Source of the DNA: JBGTFE01 sp041747435
GTDB taxonomy: Bacteria; Acidobacteriota; Blastocatellia; Pyrinomonadales; Pyrinomonadaceae
Assembly: GCA_041747435.1 (NCBI GenBank)
Contig: JBGTFE010000096.1
Location: 8,629-72,628 of the forward strand
DNA length: 64,000 nt
Direction of reading: 5' to 3'
Shown: positions 47,147 to 56,251 of the stretch, in pieces
Position numbering within the stretch: the stretch's first letter is position 1
Layout of the letters: each line of letters opens with the position of its first letter
The notes under the pieces: model-generated
What the model was told of the DNA's origin: nothing
Databases searched by the model: none
What the model saw: only the letters and a program-made list of their open reading frames with translations
Program-made: the position numbers and the translations under genes

Positions 47147-48369
47147 TCGAATATCCGGACCTTGAAATCAGGAATGAAGACCAGCTCGCGGCGGAGTCGA
47201 TCTCGCGCGTTTCGGGTGGTTTGACGCTCGAGATCGTTAATGACCAGATCCGGACGCGCCAGGAGCTTCTGAAGCAGATCGAAGCCGGTTTGGATGCGCC
47301 TATCTGCCCGGAACTCACGAACGCGAATCCTTCGGCGCCGCACACGGTTTTGCTCGAAGCTTTCGGCTGGCTGCTCGCGCAGCAGGCGTATCGATTTAAC
47401 CGCGTTCCGGAGCAGAATTTTATCGCCTTCGCAAATCTTTTCGGGATCGAGCCGCGAGCGGCGACGGCAGCCGAAACGACGCTCAGATTTACGGTCGATC
47501 CGCCGGAAGATACGGACGTGACGATCCCGATCGGAACCGAGGTCAGCGACGCTGCCGGCGTTTATGTTTTTGAAACGATCGAGGAGATCACGATTCTTTA
47601 CGGCGCGCCGTCCGGCGATGTTTTGGCGCAAAGAACGCTTTCCGGGCAAACGCTGCTCGCGCCGGACGTTTTGACCGAACTGATCGACCCGATCGCGTTT
47701 GTCGACGCGGTAACGAATCCGGACGCGATCGATTCCGGTTCGGAACTTGAATCGCTCGAATCGACGCTCAACCGCGTCAAGCGATACCAGCGGCGCGGCG
47801 AAAGGATCGTGTCCACGAAAGATCTCGAGGAAGCCATCCTCGACGAAGCTTTGAGCGGCAACGGCGTCGTCCGGGCGTTTCCGTTTATCGTGAATGGCGA
47901 ATTCCTCGAGCATAAGCCGACCGTCGGGCATACGACGGTGATCGTGATGACAAAAACCGGCGAGAACATCGATACGATCGCGCAGACGAAGATCGCGGCG
48001 CTGCTCGCATCGGCGGTCGGCAATCAATTTATATATGTCGTAAATCCGTCGTTTATCGAGTTCGACGTTTCGGTGAAGGTTCGGCTGAACATCGGCTCGC
48101 CGCAGGGCGCGGTACTCGCTGCGATCGAAAACAATCTGCGGAATTTTTACGCCGCCAGCCGCGAACAGTTCGGCAGACCGATTCTCCGATCGGAAATTAT
48201 CGCGGTGATCGAGGGAACAAACGGAGTTGACCGCATCGAGGTCGTGAATCCTGTGAACGAAACGGAAATCGATCAAAACACGCCGATTCTGGCGAGCCCG
48301 CTCGTTGATACGAAGCTGCGGGAATTCGAGTTGGCGAAGCTCGTGGACGTGGAGATAAATGTCGTTTAA
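47143..48369 (+). CDS. baseplate J-like protein (Mu gp47)
   Basis: 408 residues. LLAQQAYRFNRVPEQNFIAF, then the TIPIGTEVSDAAGVYVFETI strands and AEITQTKIAA-like helices of the C-terminal half, match baseplate J/gp47. It builds the wedge. It overlaps the gpI-like gene by 11 bases. Confidence 0.85.
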   Translation: MIEYPDLEIRNEDQLAAESISRVSGGLTLEIVNDQIRTRQELLKQIEAGLDAPICPELTNANPSAPHTVLLEAFGWLLAQQAYRFNRVPEQNFIAFANLFGIEPRAATAAETTLRFTVDPPEDTDVTIPIGTEVSDAAGVYVFETIEEITILYGAPSGDVLAQRTLSGQTLLAPDVLTELIDPIAFVDAVTNPDAIDSGSELESLESTLNRVKRYQRRGERIVSTKDLEEAILDEALSGNGVVRAFPFIVNGEFLEHKPTVGHTTVIVMTKTGENIDTIAQTKIAALLASAVGNQFIYVVNPSFIEFDVSVKVRLNIGSPQGAVLAAIENNLRNFYAASREQFGRPILRSEIIAVIEGTNGVDRIEVVNPVNETEIDQNTPILASPLVDTKLREFELAKLVDVEINVV

Positions 48370-49006
48370 CCAGCAATATTTTTACGATCATCTGCCGTCG
48401 CGCTTCAGGCGCGAGGATAAGGATCTGTTTCTGAAACGGTTCCTCACATTCGCCGGCGACACGATCGACGAATGGGACGCGAAATTCGACACCTTTTTCG
48501 AGAACATAAATCCGGAAACGGCACCGGTGAATTGGATCGTTTTCTGGCTGCAAAATCTGTTCGGCTGGAGCTGGTTTCCTTTTTGGTTTACGACGGCGAA
48601 TAAACGCGCGCTTTACGGAAATTTTGCGCGTCATCTGGCGCGACGTGGAACGCGCCGCGGCATTGAGCTTTGGCTTAAGGATTTTGGCATCATCGCCCGC
48701 GTTCACACGCGAGCTTTGCCTTACGGCGAATTCGTTTACGGCGAATCGCATTTCGCGATCACCGAGCCGCTGCGCCTGATTGTGGAGATCCTTTTTGTGC
48801 AGTCCGCTCAGCAAGATCTGCACGTTTGGGGCGAAGGCGCATACGGCGAATTTTATTACACGGAACCGAAGCCGCTTTTTTCGGAAAAGGAAATTCTCGA
48901 TCTGATCCGCTACGTCCAACCGCACGCGCAGGAAATAACGGTCATTTGGCGCGTCGGCGAAGCTTGGGAAACGGACGAATATTATTGGTCGCAGATTCAA
49001 TGGTGA
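48359..49006 (+). CDS. tail protein I-like (Mu gp48)
   Basis: 215 residues. YFYDHLPSRFRREDKDLFLK, then NWIVFWLQNLFGWSWFPFWF and the helix ARHLARRGTRRGIELWLKDF, match P2 I/phage tail I-type proteins that attach fibres to the baseplate. It directly follows the J-like gene. Confidence 0.72.
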   Translation: MSFNQQYFYDHLPSRFRREDKDLFLKRFLTFAGDTIDEWDAKFDTFFENINPETAPVNWIVFWLQNLFGWSWFPFWFTTANKRALYGNFARHLARRGTRRGIELWLKDFGIIARVHTRALPYGEFVYGESHFAITEPLRLIVEILFVQSAQQDLHVWGEGAYGEFYYTEPKPLFSEKEILDLIRYVQPHAQEITVIWRVGEAWETDEYYWSQIQW

Positions 49007-49012
49007 GTTTTT

Positions 49013-49459
49013 ATGGCACAAATTAAAGTAAAACACTTCAAAGTTCTGGGGCTGCCAACTGAGCCGGAGCCAAATTCGTACTACCTCGTCGAAAACGACG
49101 ACCACTACATGATCTACGTGACGGACGAAGAAGGCGTGCCGAAATGGAATTCGACTGTCGGCGAAGAAAAAAGCGTAGTGCTGGAAATTTCCGATGATCA
49201 ACATGATTTGGAACTCGGCGGCATCACGACACTAAATAATTCGACGGGTATTTTAAAGGTGATCACCGGGATTTCTGCCGGCGCGGCGAATATTGTTAAA
49301 CGACTGGTTAACGGTGGAACGAGTGCCATTCTTTTAGCCGGGGAAGATGAAGGCAGCGCTGCCGCTAACAGATTCGCCGCAGGGTTTCTTCTTAATATCG
49401 GCGCGATTGCTACGATCATTTATAACCCCGATATAGAAAAATGGGAGGTTTTTAGTTAA
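49013..49459 (+). CDS. putative fibre-region protein
   Basis: 148 residues. KVKHFKVLGLPTEPEPNSYY, then YMIYVTDEEGVPKWNSTVG, show a structure-type short adaptor with a following Gly/Ala-rich strand region. It is likely a tail fibre attachment protein. No family recognised. Confidence 0.5.
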   Translation: MAQIKVKHFKVLGLPTEPEPNSYYLVENDDHYMIYVTDEEGVPKWNSTVGEEKSVVLEISDDQHDLELGGITTLNNSTGILKVITGISAGAANIVKRLVNGGTSAILLAGEDEGSAAANRFAAGFLLNIGAIATIIYNPDIEKWEVFS

Positions 49460-49780
49460 ATGGCAGACCTAAATCTTGATATTTTACAAATTCAAAATTG
49501 CAATACAGATGTCGCGCCAATTACGGCGAAAATAGCCGAAAAGGCGGTTGAACTTGTGCGTAAAGCCTATGAGACATTGGGTGAAAATTACATTAACGCC
49601 AAAGAAATTAGAAATATGTGTGACGGGACAATCAAAATAACTTGGCGACAAGGGAGTAATCATCTGAGCGCGCGTGTCGGTGAAAAAGTAATAATCCACA
49701 AAGGCGACAACGAACGTAAAGAAGTGGACAAAATCGCGGTTTTTACTAAAGCAATCGCGGAGGTTTTTAATGGAAGTTAA
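49460..49780 (+). CDS. hypothetical fibre-region protein, AT-rich
   Basis: 106 residues. Helical N-terminal half (TAKIAEKAVELVRKAYETLG), then a strand-rich end. Its codon use is visibly richer in A and T than that of the tail genes before it. It overlaps the beta-helix gene start by 11 bases. It may have been acquired with that gene. Confidence 0.45.
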   Translation: MADLNLDILQIQNCNTDVAPITAKIAEKAVELVRKAYETLGENYINAKEIRNMCDGTIKITWRQGSNHLSARVGEKVIIHKGDNERKEVDKIAVFTKAIAEVFNGS

Positions 49781-50741
49781 AATTTCTGATTATTCGGGCG
49801 ACGTGGTCGGAACGGATTGGACGCCCGCTCTTTTGGCGGCATTTGAAGATATTCGTGTCACCGGCGGGAGTATTTATATTGACGACGACATCAAACAAGA
49901 GTCGCAGTTACAACTAAACACCGCCGACACCGACTATACAAATTTGATGATTCGCGGTGATACGGGAAGTGTTAATCAGGTTGCTGTTTATCCTGCCGAC
50001 CACGCCATTTATTTGAATACTAATATTCTTAATACGGTTATCCGCGATATGCACTTTATCGGCAATACGATCACAGATCAAGGAAATCCTTTATTTTATG
50101 CCGCTTTGGCGAATGTCTTGTTTAGCGGCGCATTAAACAAAACATTGCTCGAAAATGTGATGTTCACAGGGCTTGCCTCACCCGCTCGAATCGTTTTTTT
50201 ATATCAAACTTTGGCGCGAGTTGTGAACTGTAAATTCGGGGGCTGTTCCGCGGCGGATGTAGTCCACGCCTATGCGGTGAAAGGCTTATTGATGAAGCAC
50301 ACCGAATTTTACGACTACGAAAACTTTCGGAAGGTTTATTATGACAAATCGCAGGGGCGAACAAATTGGATTAAAGTAGATAATCCGCTTGCGGAAAATA
50401 CGGCAAATACAGGAATAGTCAGAATCGAGGATTGTCGTTTTGATGAAGGGTCATCAAACGCCGTATCTATTGACGGCTACGCCTCAATCCTTGACGGGTG
50501 TCGCCATAACTTAAACGGCGGCGGTGCAGGTTATATTTTCACAAACTGTAAATTTGTCACCATCCGAAATAACTGGTCAGGATACCCCGCTCAAGACGTG
50601 CCGTGGGCTGTTTTTTTAGATTGCGGCGAGGTAATCATTGAAAATTGCAATGTCGGGCAAGGCGTCGCGCGGGTTCAGGCAGACGCGAACACGAGAGTTA
50701 AAATTATCAATTCGCCAAATGTAACTCTGGAGAGGGTTTAG
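49770..50741 (+). CDS. beta-helix fibre or tailspike protein
   Basis: 323 residues. Regular strand repeats with asparagine ladders (LLENVMFTGLASPARIVFLY, VRIEDCRFDEGSSNAVSIDG, FVTIRNNWSGYPAQDVPWAV) indicate a right-handed parallel beta-helix of the pectate-lyase type. Such proteins recognise or cleave surface sugars. Its base composition is lower in G+C than that of the surrounding tail genes, suggesting transfer. Confidence 0.62.
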   Translation: MEVKISDYSGDVVGTDWTPALLAAFEDIRVTGGSIYIDDDIKQESQLQLNTADTDYTNLMIRGDTGSVNQVAVYPADHAIYLNTNILNTVIRDMHFIGNTITDQGNPLFYAALANVLFSGALNKTLLENVMFTGLASPARIVFLYQTLARVVNCKFGGCSAADVVHAYAVKGLLMKHTEFYDYENFRKVYYDKSQGRTNWIKVDNPLAENTANTGIVRIEDCRFDEGSSNAVSIDGYASILDGCRHNLNGGGAGYIFTNCKFVTIRNNWSGYPAQDVPWAVFLDCGEVIIENCNVGQGVARVQADANTRVKIINSPNVTLERV

Positions 50742-50750
50742 TAAAACATT

Positions 50751-53540
50751 ATGAAACAAAGACTAATTCAAACAATAATTCAGGGCGATAATACGCTCGG
50801 ACAGGTCAGCGATAAAAACGATCTGATGAAGGCGCAGCAGTTTATGCATGCGCGGATCAGCGAAACGATCTACGATTTCCTGAATAATCAGAATGCAAAC
50901 GAGGCGACCGGCTTCAGCTACGAGCTGGGTGAGGGAAACGCCTTTAATATCACGATCAAGAAGCCCGGACGCGTTTATGCAAACAGCGGCGTTTCATTCG
51001 AGCTTTTGGGAAATACGCTGCTCTCGATCGCCGAAGCCGACGAAGAATTTCCGCGTCTCGATCTGGTCGTCGCCGTGCTGGACGACGAAGTGAACGCCGA
51101 GCTCGATCTCATTCCGTTTGTCCAATTGCGCACCGCGGAAGAATTCTCCGAAAGCGTCGAACCTTATCCGCCGCAAAATATTAACGCCGCGACCGAGCTT
51201 CACTGGCGAGCCGTGCCACAGATCAGAACCGGAACGCCGGCGGCGACTCCAAGCGCCCCGGCGCTGGCTTCAAATGAAGTGCCGCTGTATCTGATCGCTG
51301 TCGCCGCGGGCGCATCTCAGATCCACGACACCGATGTGTTTGACGTGCGCGAGACGATCCTCACGCTCCGAAAGATCAATCAATTGGTCGGCAAAAACAC
51401 GATCGATATCGCCGGGCTGCTCCGTCGTATAGAGATCGTCGAAGACGTCGGAAATTTATTTATAAACCTGCCGCTTATCTTCGGTCAGTTCAGAACGTTG
51501 AACGACATTCTTTCGTCTCTGCAGCGGCAGTTGGCCTCGGTTCGTAATCTACCCGAAATTCGTTACAAACACCCGAAGCTCGCGCTGACGGATCATGCGA
51601 CGGCGCAAATCCCTGCGGCAGGCGCGGTGACGGACGACGTTATTGCAGTGCCAGTGGTTGATATCGAGGTTGGCGGAGTTATAAATTTTGGAGACCGAGA
51701 GGTCATTCTTCGCCCCGAAAAATTTGCCGACGCAACGCGAAACGCGCGTTTTCACCAGGTGACCTCGAATCCCGAAACGGTCAAACTGGAAACCGTGCTT
51801 ACGCTAAACGGCGTCGAGCAAATTGCCGCCGACGGCGCAGCTGATTTTGTCGAGAAAGCTTCAGAGTTTCCGGCAGATCGCGCGCGCCCGGCATGCGCCG
51901 CAAGGAACGGGCAGTTTATCGAAGTTTTCGGCGGTCTTGCTTCAAACAACCTCGCGCATTTAGGCGACTGGCTGACCTACGATGTGGACAACGACACGCT
52001 GACGACCCGCGTTCCGCTTACAGCGTTACCGAGCGCCGATCGACCGGCGATGTTTCCTTGTGGTGACGGGACAAATGTCCTGCTTATTTGCGGCAGCGAG
52101 AGTGACGACACGCCGCAGATTTTTAAGCTGGATGCGGTGTCCGGAGCGGTAACTGAAATTACAACAACGAAGCCGACCGGCGTCCAATTTTTTGGCGATC
52201 TGATCGCGACGAATAAAATTTTGGTGGTTGCGATTCGTAAGGAAATCTCCGGTTTCGAGACTGACTTTTGGGAGTTCAACACATCAACAAATCTGTTCAC
52301 GCAACTCGGCGTCACCGGCAGCGTCCCGAGCCTGACGCTCGATTACGCTCACGGATGTTTTTATCGTGAAAACGAATTTGTTCTGGTTAAGTTTACGCCG
52401 GGCGAATCCGCTTCCGGCAGGACGTATATTTTTAACGCGTCGAGCCTTGTTTGGACGCAAATCAATATTGCCTCGCCGTATGGAAATACCGCCGAAAAGC
52501 GAGCGCCTTTGAGCCGTTTCCGGATGGCGAATATCAACGGGCGTCCGCTGCTGGTCGGCGGACTATTAGCTAAGGAAACCGACCCGAACAACGCGAGGAT
52601 CTGGGAGCTGCAAAGCAACGAGATCACGTTCTCGACCGCCAAACGTATCTGGAACGCATGGAACGCGACGTTCGAGCCGCTGACCGATGCCGGGCTTTGC
52701 TCCACGCTCATCGGAAATCGTCCTGCCGGTCGCGCCGCGTTATTCGCCGGGCACGGTAAATTCAGCAACGCGCAGCGTAAGGTATTTGCTTCGGTGCAGG
52801 GTGGTTTAGTTGCTACGACATACAACGGTGAGGCGGCGATCACGTTGGCTGACACGTCGACTTTTGCGACGTTTAGTATTCCCATTTATAACAACGCGTG
52901 GGAGGTCGCAAGCTATATGCTTTCGGTCGTTGGTGATTGGACTGACTCGAACTTAAAGGTCGAAGTTTCGTTCGATGACGGCGACAACTACCAAACGATT
53001 TCTCCTGATAGATTAGCTTTGGTCCTTGCGTCGGATTCGCCCGGCAAAAGGCGGCTGAAGATCACGCTTTACAATCTGAAATCGTCGAAGCCAGTCCTGC
53101 AGCAGTTAGTGGAGATCTTTGACGAGGACGGCGCGCAGCTCGAGCAGCGTATCGTCATCCGCTACGATTCGCCTGGCGCCGTTCGTGCGGTGTATGTTGA
53201 TCGGGACGGTGTGATCACTCTCTCGGCGACGATCGAGCCTTCGACGCCGGATAAATGCCTTTTACATAAAGTCACACCCGACGGTGCGGAAGATCCGCCG
53301 ATCGTTAAGAATTACATCAATCGCCGGCGGGTTCATATTAAATACACCGGCATTTCTGACGGCTCGGCGGAATTCGACAATGAGCTTGCGGTGCCGGTGA
53401 GATACGTGGACGCTCGCGCGGTGAAAGACGCCGATTCCGTGATCTACAAAATTGGCGACCCTGAAGTAGAATTTGATGCGGTCGTGGACGTTGCGGGAGT
53501 GGTGAGCGGCGACGCGTGGATCGTCGAACTGGAAGGATAA
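50751..53540 (+). CDS. large tail fibre with a propeller-like middle
   Basis: 929 residues. The N-terminal 250 residues (KQRLIQTIIQGDNTLGQVSD and so on) resemble fibre attachment domains. Residues 375-670 contain Kelch-like repeats (GNGQFIEVFGGLASNN, WEFNTSTNLFTQLG, RPLLVGGLLAKETDP), probably a beta-propeller for receptor binding. The last gene before the right end; its stop is 100 bases from the R3 site. Confidence 0.62.
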   Translation: MKQRLIQTIIQGDNTLGQVSDKNDLMKAQQFMHARISETIYDFLNNQNANEATGFSYELGEGNAFNITIKKPGRVYANSGVSFELLGNTLLSIAEADEEFPRLDLVVAVLDDEVNAELDLIPFVQLRTAEEFSESVEPYPPQNINAATELHWRAVPQIRTGTPAATPSAPALASNEVPLYLIAVAAGASQIHDTDVFDVRETILTLRKINQLVGKNTIDIAGLLRRIEIVEDVGNLFINLPLIFGQFRTLNDILSSLQRQLASVRNLPEIRYKHPKLALTDHATAQIPAAGAVTDDVIAVPVVDIEVGGVINFGDREVILRPEKFADATRNARFHQVTSNPETVKLETVLTLNGVEQIAADGAADFVEKASEFPADRARPACAARNGQFIEVFGGLASNNLAHLGDWLTYDVDNDTLTTRVPLTALPSADRPAMFPCGDGTNVLLICGSESDDTPQIFKLDAVSGAVTEITTTKPTGVQFFGDLIATNKILVVAIRKEISGFETDFWEFNTSTNLFTQLGVTGSVPSLTLDYAHGCFYRENEFVLVKFTPGESASGRTYIFNASSLVWTQINIASPYGNTAEKRAPLSRFRMANINGRPLLVGGLLAKETDPNNARIWELQSNEITFSTAKRIWNAWNATFEPLTDAGLCSTLIGNRPAGRAALFAGHGKFSNAQRKVFASVQGGLVATTYNGEAAITLADTSTFATFSIPIYNNAWEVASYMLSVVGDWTDSNLKVEVSFDDGDNYQTISPDRLALVLASDSPGKRRLKITLYNLKSSKPVLQQLVEIFDEDGAQLEQRIVIRYDSPGAVRAVYVDRDGVITLSATIEPSTPDKCLLHKVTPDGAEDPPIVKNYINRRRVHIKYTGISDGSAEFDNELAVPVRYVDARAVKDADSVIYKIGDPEVEFDAVVDVAGVVSGDAWIVELEG

Positions 53541-53640
53541 AAATTTAAAGTTCTTTGAAAATTTAATCCTATTTCAGACACCTTTCAGCGAGGCGTTAAC
53601 GGACTGATTTTAAATGGTTTCTGACATCGTTTTGAGGGTT

Positions 53641-53716
53641 GTTTATTTAAAGATGTGAAAACGGGCGGGTGGGCGTGTTTATTTAAAGTTGTGAAAACGT
53701 TTATTTAAAGATGTGA
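53641..53716 (-). repeat. right-end transposase binding sites R1-R3
   Basis: Three copies, inverted relative to the left end: R3 at 53641-53657, R2 at 53677-53693 and R1 at 53701-53716. On the minus strand R1 reads CACATCTTTAAATAAA, identical to L1. R2 carries CACAAC, like L3. The 100 bases from the fibre stop to R3 show no gene. Confidence 0.82.
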
Positions 53717-53726
53717 AAAGCAACAC

Positions 53727-53731
53727 AAAAA
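53727..53731. repeat. 5-bp target duplication CAAAA, right copy
   Basis: It directly follows the prophage CA terminus and matches the left copy at 3900-3904. With the prophage removed it restores the T-rich tail of the terminator at 53739-53756. Confidence 0.8.
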
Positions 53732-53736
53732 TAAAC

Positions 53737-53786
53737 ATACTCCGCATTCGGAGTACGGAAGATTTTCCACAGAAGTTGTGGGAAAG
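53737..53786 (-). terminator. terminator of the heptosyltransferase operon
   Basis: A 7-bp hairpin TACTCCG-AATG-CGGAGTA (53739-53756, minus strand) is followed by TGTTTATTTTT. The U-tract is shared with the target duplication, so the prophage inserted right at the terminator end. A second hairpin, TTTCCCACA/TGTGGAAA, lies just before it (53765-53786). Confidence 0.6.
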
Positions 53787-53870
53787 GCGGTTTTTTGTGT
53801 CTAATTTTTTCGTTTAATTTTTTGTTAAACAACTACCTTTTAGCATTCTGCACATTCAATGTGCAATTCC

Positions 53871-54908
53871 TCAAAGCGCCCGCCGTGAAAGTAAATTTTG
53901 GAGTTTGTCCCAAACGATATCAGGTGAAAATTCCAAAAGACACGACGGCTTTTGTTCATCGCGCTTTGTATATGTACATTCAACCTGGTGACATTTTGTG
54001 CATTCAAACGCCGACGTCAAATGAAATTGATGCGAGCCGATCGTGCCGACCATCGCCGGATCGGTCGCGCCGTAGATCGTTACTGACGGCACGCCGAGCG
54101 CCGCCGCGATGTGACTCAAACCCGTATCCAACCCGACCGTTGCCGCGGCTCGCGAAATGATCGCCGCTTTTTCCGCGATCGAAAGCTTCGGCAAAACGAT
54201 CGCCTTATCGTTTTTATCGGCGATCCTGTCAGAGCGCAGACGTTCCGCTTCATTTCCCCACGGAAGAACAACAAAAAAACCCGCTTCGCTCGCGCACGCC
54301 GTCAGTTCCGTCCAATAAGCTTCGTGCCAAACCTTCGAATCCCAGCTCGTACTGTGTATAAAAGTCAAAAATGGTTCTGGCAGTTCGATTGGAATCGTCG
54401 GCAGCCGCGATTTGTCGATACCGTAATCAATCGTGTTTTCGTCAAACGAATACCCGAGCGATTTTGAAAGAAGTTCGCGCATCCGCCGGATCGCATGCTG
54501 TTTTCGCTGAACCGAAAACTTTCGTTTATAAGCGACGTGCGCGCCCTTTTCATGGACGGACTTCGAATCGAAACCACAGCGAACACCTCTTGCGAAACGC
54601 GCGATCATCGCGCTTTTGAGAATTCCCTGCAGATCGACGATAAAGTCGTATTTTTCCGCGCGCAGCTTTTTGAGAATTGAATTTATCTCTCGATCTTTCA
54701 GCCCTTGCCGAAACGTTTGCCGCAATCTTCTGAGAGCGGTCGGAATCACCGTCTCGACCGCAGAATGCCACGCCGGAATTTGCGCAAAATCCTCGTCCAC
54801 AACCCAATCGAAACGAGTATCCGGAAAGGTTTTAGCCGCGTCGGTCAGCGCCGGCAACGTTTGAACAATGTCGCCCATCGATGAGAGCCTGACGATTAAT
54901 ATCCGCAT
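53871..54908 (-). CDS. waaC: glycosyltransferase family 9, heptosyltransferase I type
   Basis: 345 residues. RLSSMGDIVQTLPALTDAAK at the N-terminus, FIVDLQGILKSAMIARFARG near 90-110, and VGLDTGLSHIAAALGVPSVT near 250 are heptosyltransferase motifs. It would add heptose to the inner core of lipopolysaccharide at the cytoplasmic membrane. It overlaps the NtrX gene stop as TAATG, so the two share an operon. Confidence 0.8.
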   Translation of the reverse strand: MRILIVRLSSMGDIVQTLPALTDAAKTFPDTRFDWVVDEDFAQIPAWHSAVETVIPTALRRLRQTFRQGLKDREINSILKKLRAEKYDFIVDLQGILKSAMIARFARGVRCGFDSKSVHEKGAHVAYKRKFSVQRKQHAIRRMRELLSKSLGYSFDENTIDYGIDKSRLPTIPIELPEPFLTFIHSTSWDSKVWHEAYWTELTACASEAGFFVVLPWGNEAERLRSDRIADKNDKAIVLPKLSIAEKAAIISRAAATVGLDTGLSHIAAALGVPSVTIYGATDPAMVGTIGSHQFHLTSAFECTKCHQVECTYTKRDEQKPSCLLEFSPDIVWDKLQNLLSRRAL

Positions 54909-56251
54909 TAGTTAATTCCCAAATTTTTCATCCGCCGGTACAAATGGCTTCGGTCGACGCCCATTAATTCCGCGGCTTTTGAAACATTCCCGTCGGCTTC
55001 GGTTAATTTGTGCAGGATAAATTCGCGCTGGTAAGCGTCGGTTGCGTCTTTGAACGAAGGAAATCGAAATGAAGACGCCGGCGGCTCGTCAAATTGGTTT
55101 GCTTTTGGCAGATCTTCGCCTAAGATCTTTTGCTTTGAGATCGTGATCACAACGCGTTCGATCGTGTTGCGCAGTTCGCGCACATTTCCCACCCACGCGT
55201 AATTTTGCAGCGCCAGAAGCGCCTCTTCCGTAAAATTTTTCGGTTTCTTGCCGTATTCGAGCGAAAATTTTTGATTAAAATGCTCGACGAGAAGCGGAAT
55301 ATCCTCGACGCGTTCGCGAAGCGGCGGGACCTGAAACGGAATTACGTTGAGGCGGTAAAACAGATCGATTCGGAAATTTCCGTTGTCGATCAGGCTTTCA
55401 AGTGGCTTATTCGTCGCCGAAATTACGCGAACGTCCACACGAACGGGTTTGTTGCTTCCGACCGGTTCAAAGCGCTGTTCTTCGAGTACGCGCAGGATTT
55501 TCGCCTGCACGCGCGGCGACATATCGCCGATCTCGTCGAGAAAAAGCGTGGCGCCGTCGGCTATTTCAAACTTTCCTTTTTTTGCGTTTCCGGCGCCTGA
55601 AAATGCGCCTTTCGCGTGTCCGAAAAGCTCGCTTTCGACAAGATCTTCGGGAATTGCGGCTGAATTTATCTCGACAAACGGCGCGCCCGCGCGTTTCGAC
55701 TGCGCATGAAGCGCTCGCGCGACCAACTCCTTTCCCGTTCCCGATTCGCCCGAGATCAAAACTCTGCCGTCGGTCGGCGCCACGATTGCGATCTGCTTTC
55801 GCAGCGCGCGCATCGCGATCGATTCGCCGACCATCATATATTCCTGGCTTAATTGCTCGGCGAGATTCGCGTTGACGCGCTCTAGCTCGCGCTGACGAAT
55901 CGCGTTTCTTACGGTCAGAACCGTTTTTTCCAAGCTCAAGGGCTTTTCGATAAAATCGAACGCGCCGAGCTTTGTCGCGTTGACGGCGGTTTCGATATTT
56001 CCGTGCCCGGAGATCATCACGACCGCCGAATCGTTCCCGTTTTCGCGCAGTTTTTTGAGCGTTTCAAGTCCGTCAATTCCCGGAAGCCAAATGTCGAGTA
56101 AAATGCAAGCAAAATTTCTCACCTCGACGGCTTTTAGGCAAGTTTCGCCCGATTCGCACGATTCAACCTCGAAGCCTTCGTCTTCGAAAACTCCGCGCAG
56201 AGTCTCGCGAATTCCGCGCTCGTCGTCAACAATTAAGATCGAAAAAGTCAT
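54908..56251 (-). CDS. ntrX: sigma54-dependent response regulator, NtrX-like
   Basis: 447 residues: a receiver domain (phospho-acceptor Asp53 in LLDIWLPG), then an AAA+ domain with Walker A GESGTGKE (168-175), GAFSGA (215-220, the sigma54-contact loop, normally GAFTGA) and TLFLDEIGDM (235-244), then a Fis-type HTH (GNVSKAAELMGVDRSHLYRR). It activates sigma54 promoters after phosphorylation by the adjacent kinase. It overlaps that gene by one base. Confidence 0.88.
   Translation of the reverse strand: MTFSILIVDDERGIRETLRGVFEDEGFEVESCESGETCLKAVEVRNFACILLDIWLPGIDGLETLKKLRENGNDSAVVMISGHGNIETAVNATKLGAFDFIEKPLSLEKTVLTVRNAIRQRELERVNANLAEQLSQEYMMVGESIAMRALRKQIAIVAPTDGRVLISGESGTGKELVARALHAQSKRAGAPFVEINSAAIPEDLVESELFGHAKGAFSGAGNAKKGKFEIADGATLFLDEIGDMSPRVQAKILRVLEEQRFEPVGSNKPVRVDVRVISATNKPLESLIDNGNFRIDLFYRLNVIPFQVPPLRERVEDIPLLVEHFNQKFSLEYGKKPKNFTEEALLALQNYAWVGNVRELRNTIERVVITISKQKILGEDLPKANQFDEPPASSFRFPSFKDATDAYQREFILHKLTEADGNVSKAAELMGVDRSHLYRRMKNLGIN

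Larger units (their letters stand above)
3905..53726. mobile_element. complete Mu-like transposable prophage, 49,822 bp
   Basis: The element starts TGTAAGACTC and ends with the complement of TGTTGCTTTT. Each is followed inward, after exactly 10 bp, by the identical 16-mer CACATCTTTAAATAAA. Two further copies of this site lie inside each end, and a 5-bp CAAAA duplication flanks the whole. Between the ends lie a Mu-type transposase pair, a repressor, a complete head gene set and a contractile-tail gene set. Early genes run left and late genes run right from a central immunity region, unlike Mu itself, where repressor and transposase sit at one end. One small gene near the left end is frameshifted; no structural gene looks broken. 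Confidence 0.93.

Noticed and set aside
47080..49204. Long minus-strand frames of 398 and 335 codons opposite the J-like and I-like baseplate genes
   Set aside because: Shadow frames of well-recognised tail genes; their composition is arginine-rich and unlike phage proteins.
49770..53540. Diversity-generating retroelement or invertible fibre segment
   Set aside because: No reverse transcriptase, template repeat, invertase or inverted crossover sites were seen near the fibre genes.
53795..54160. Plus-strand gene just right of the prophage
   Set aside because: It is the antisense of the heptosyltransferase C-terminus with no ribosome site.
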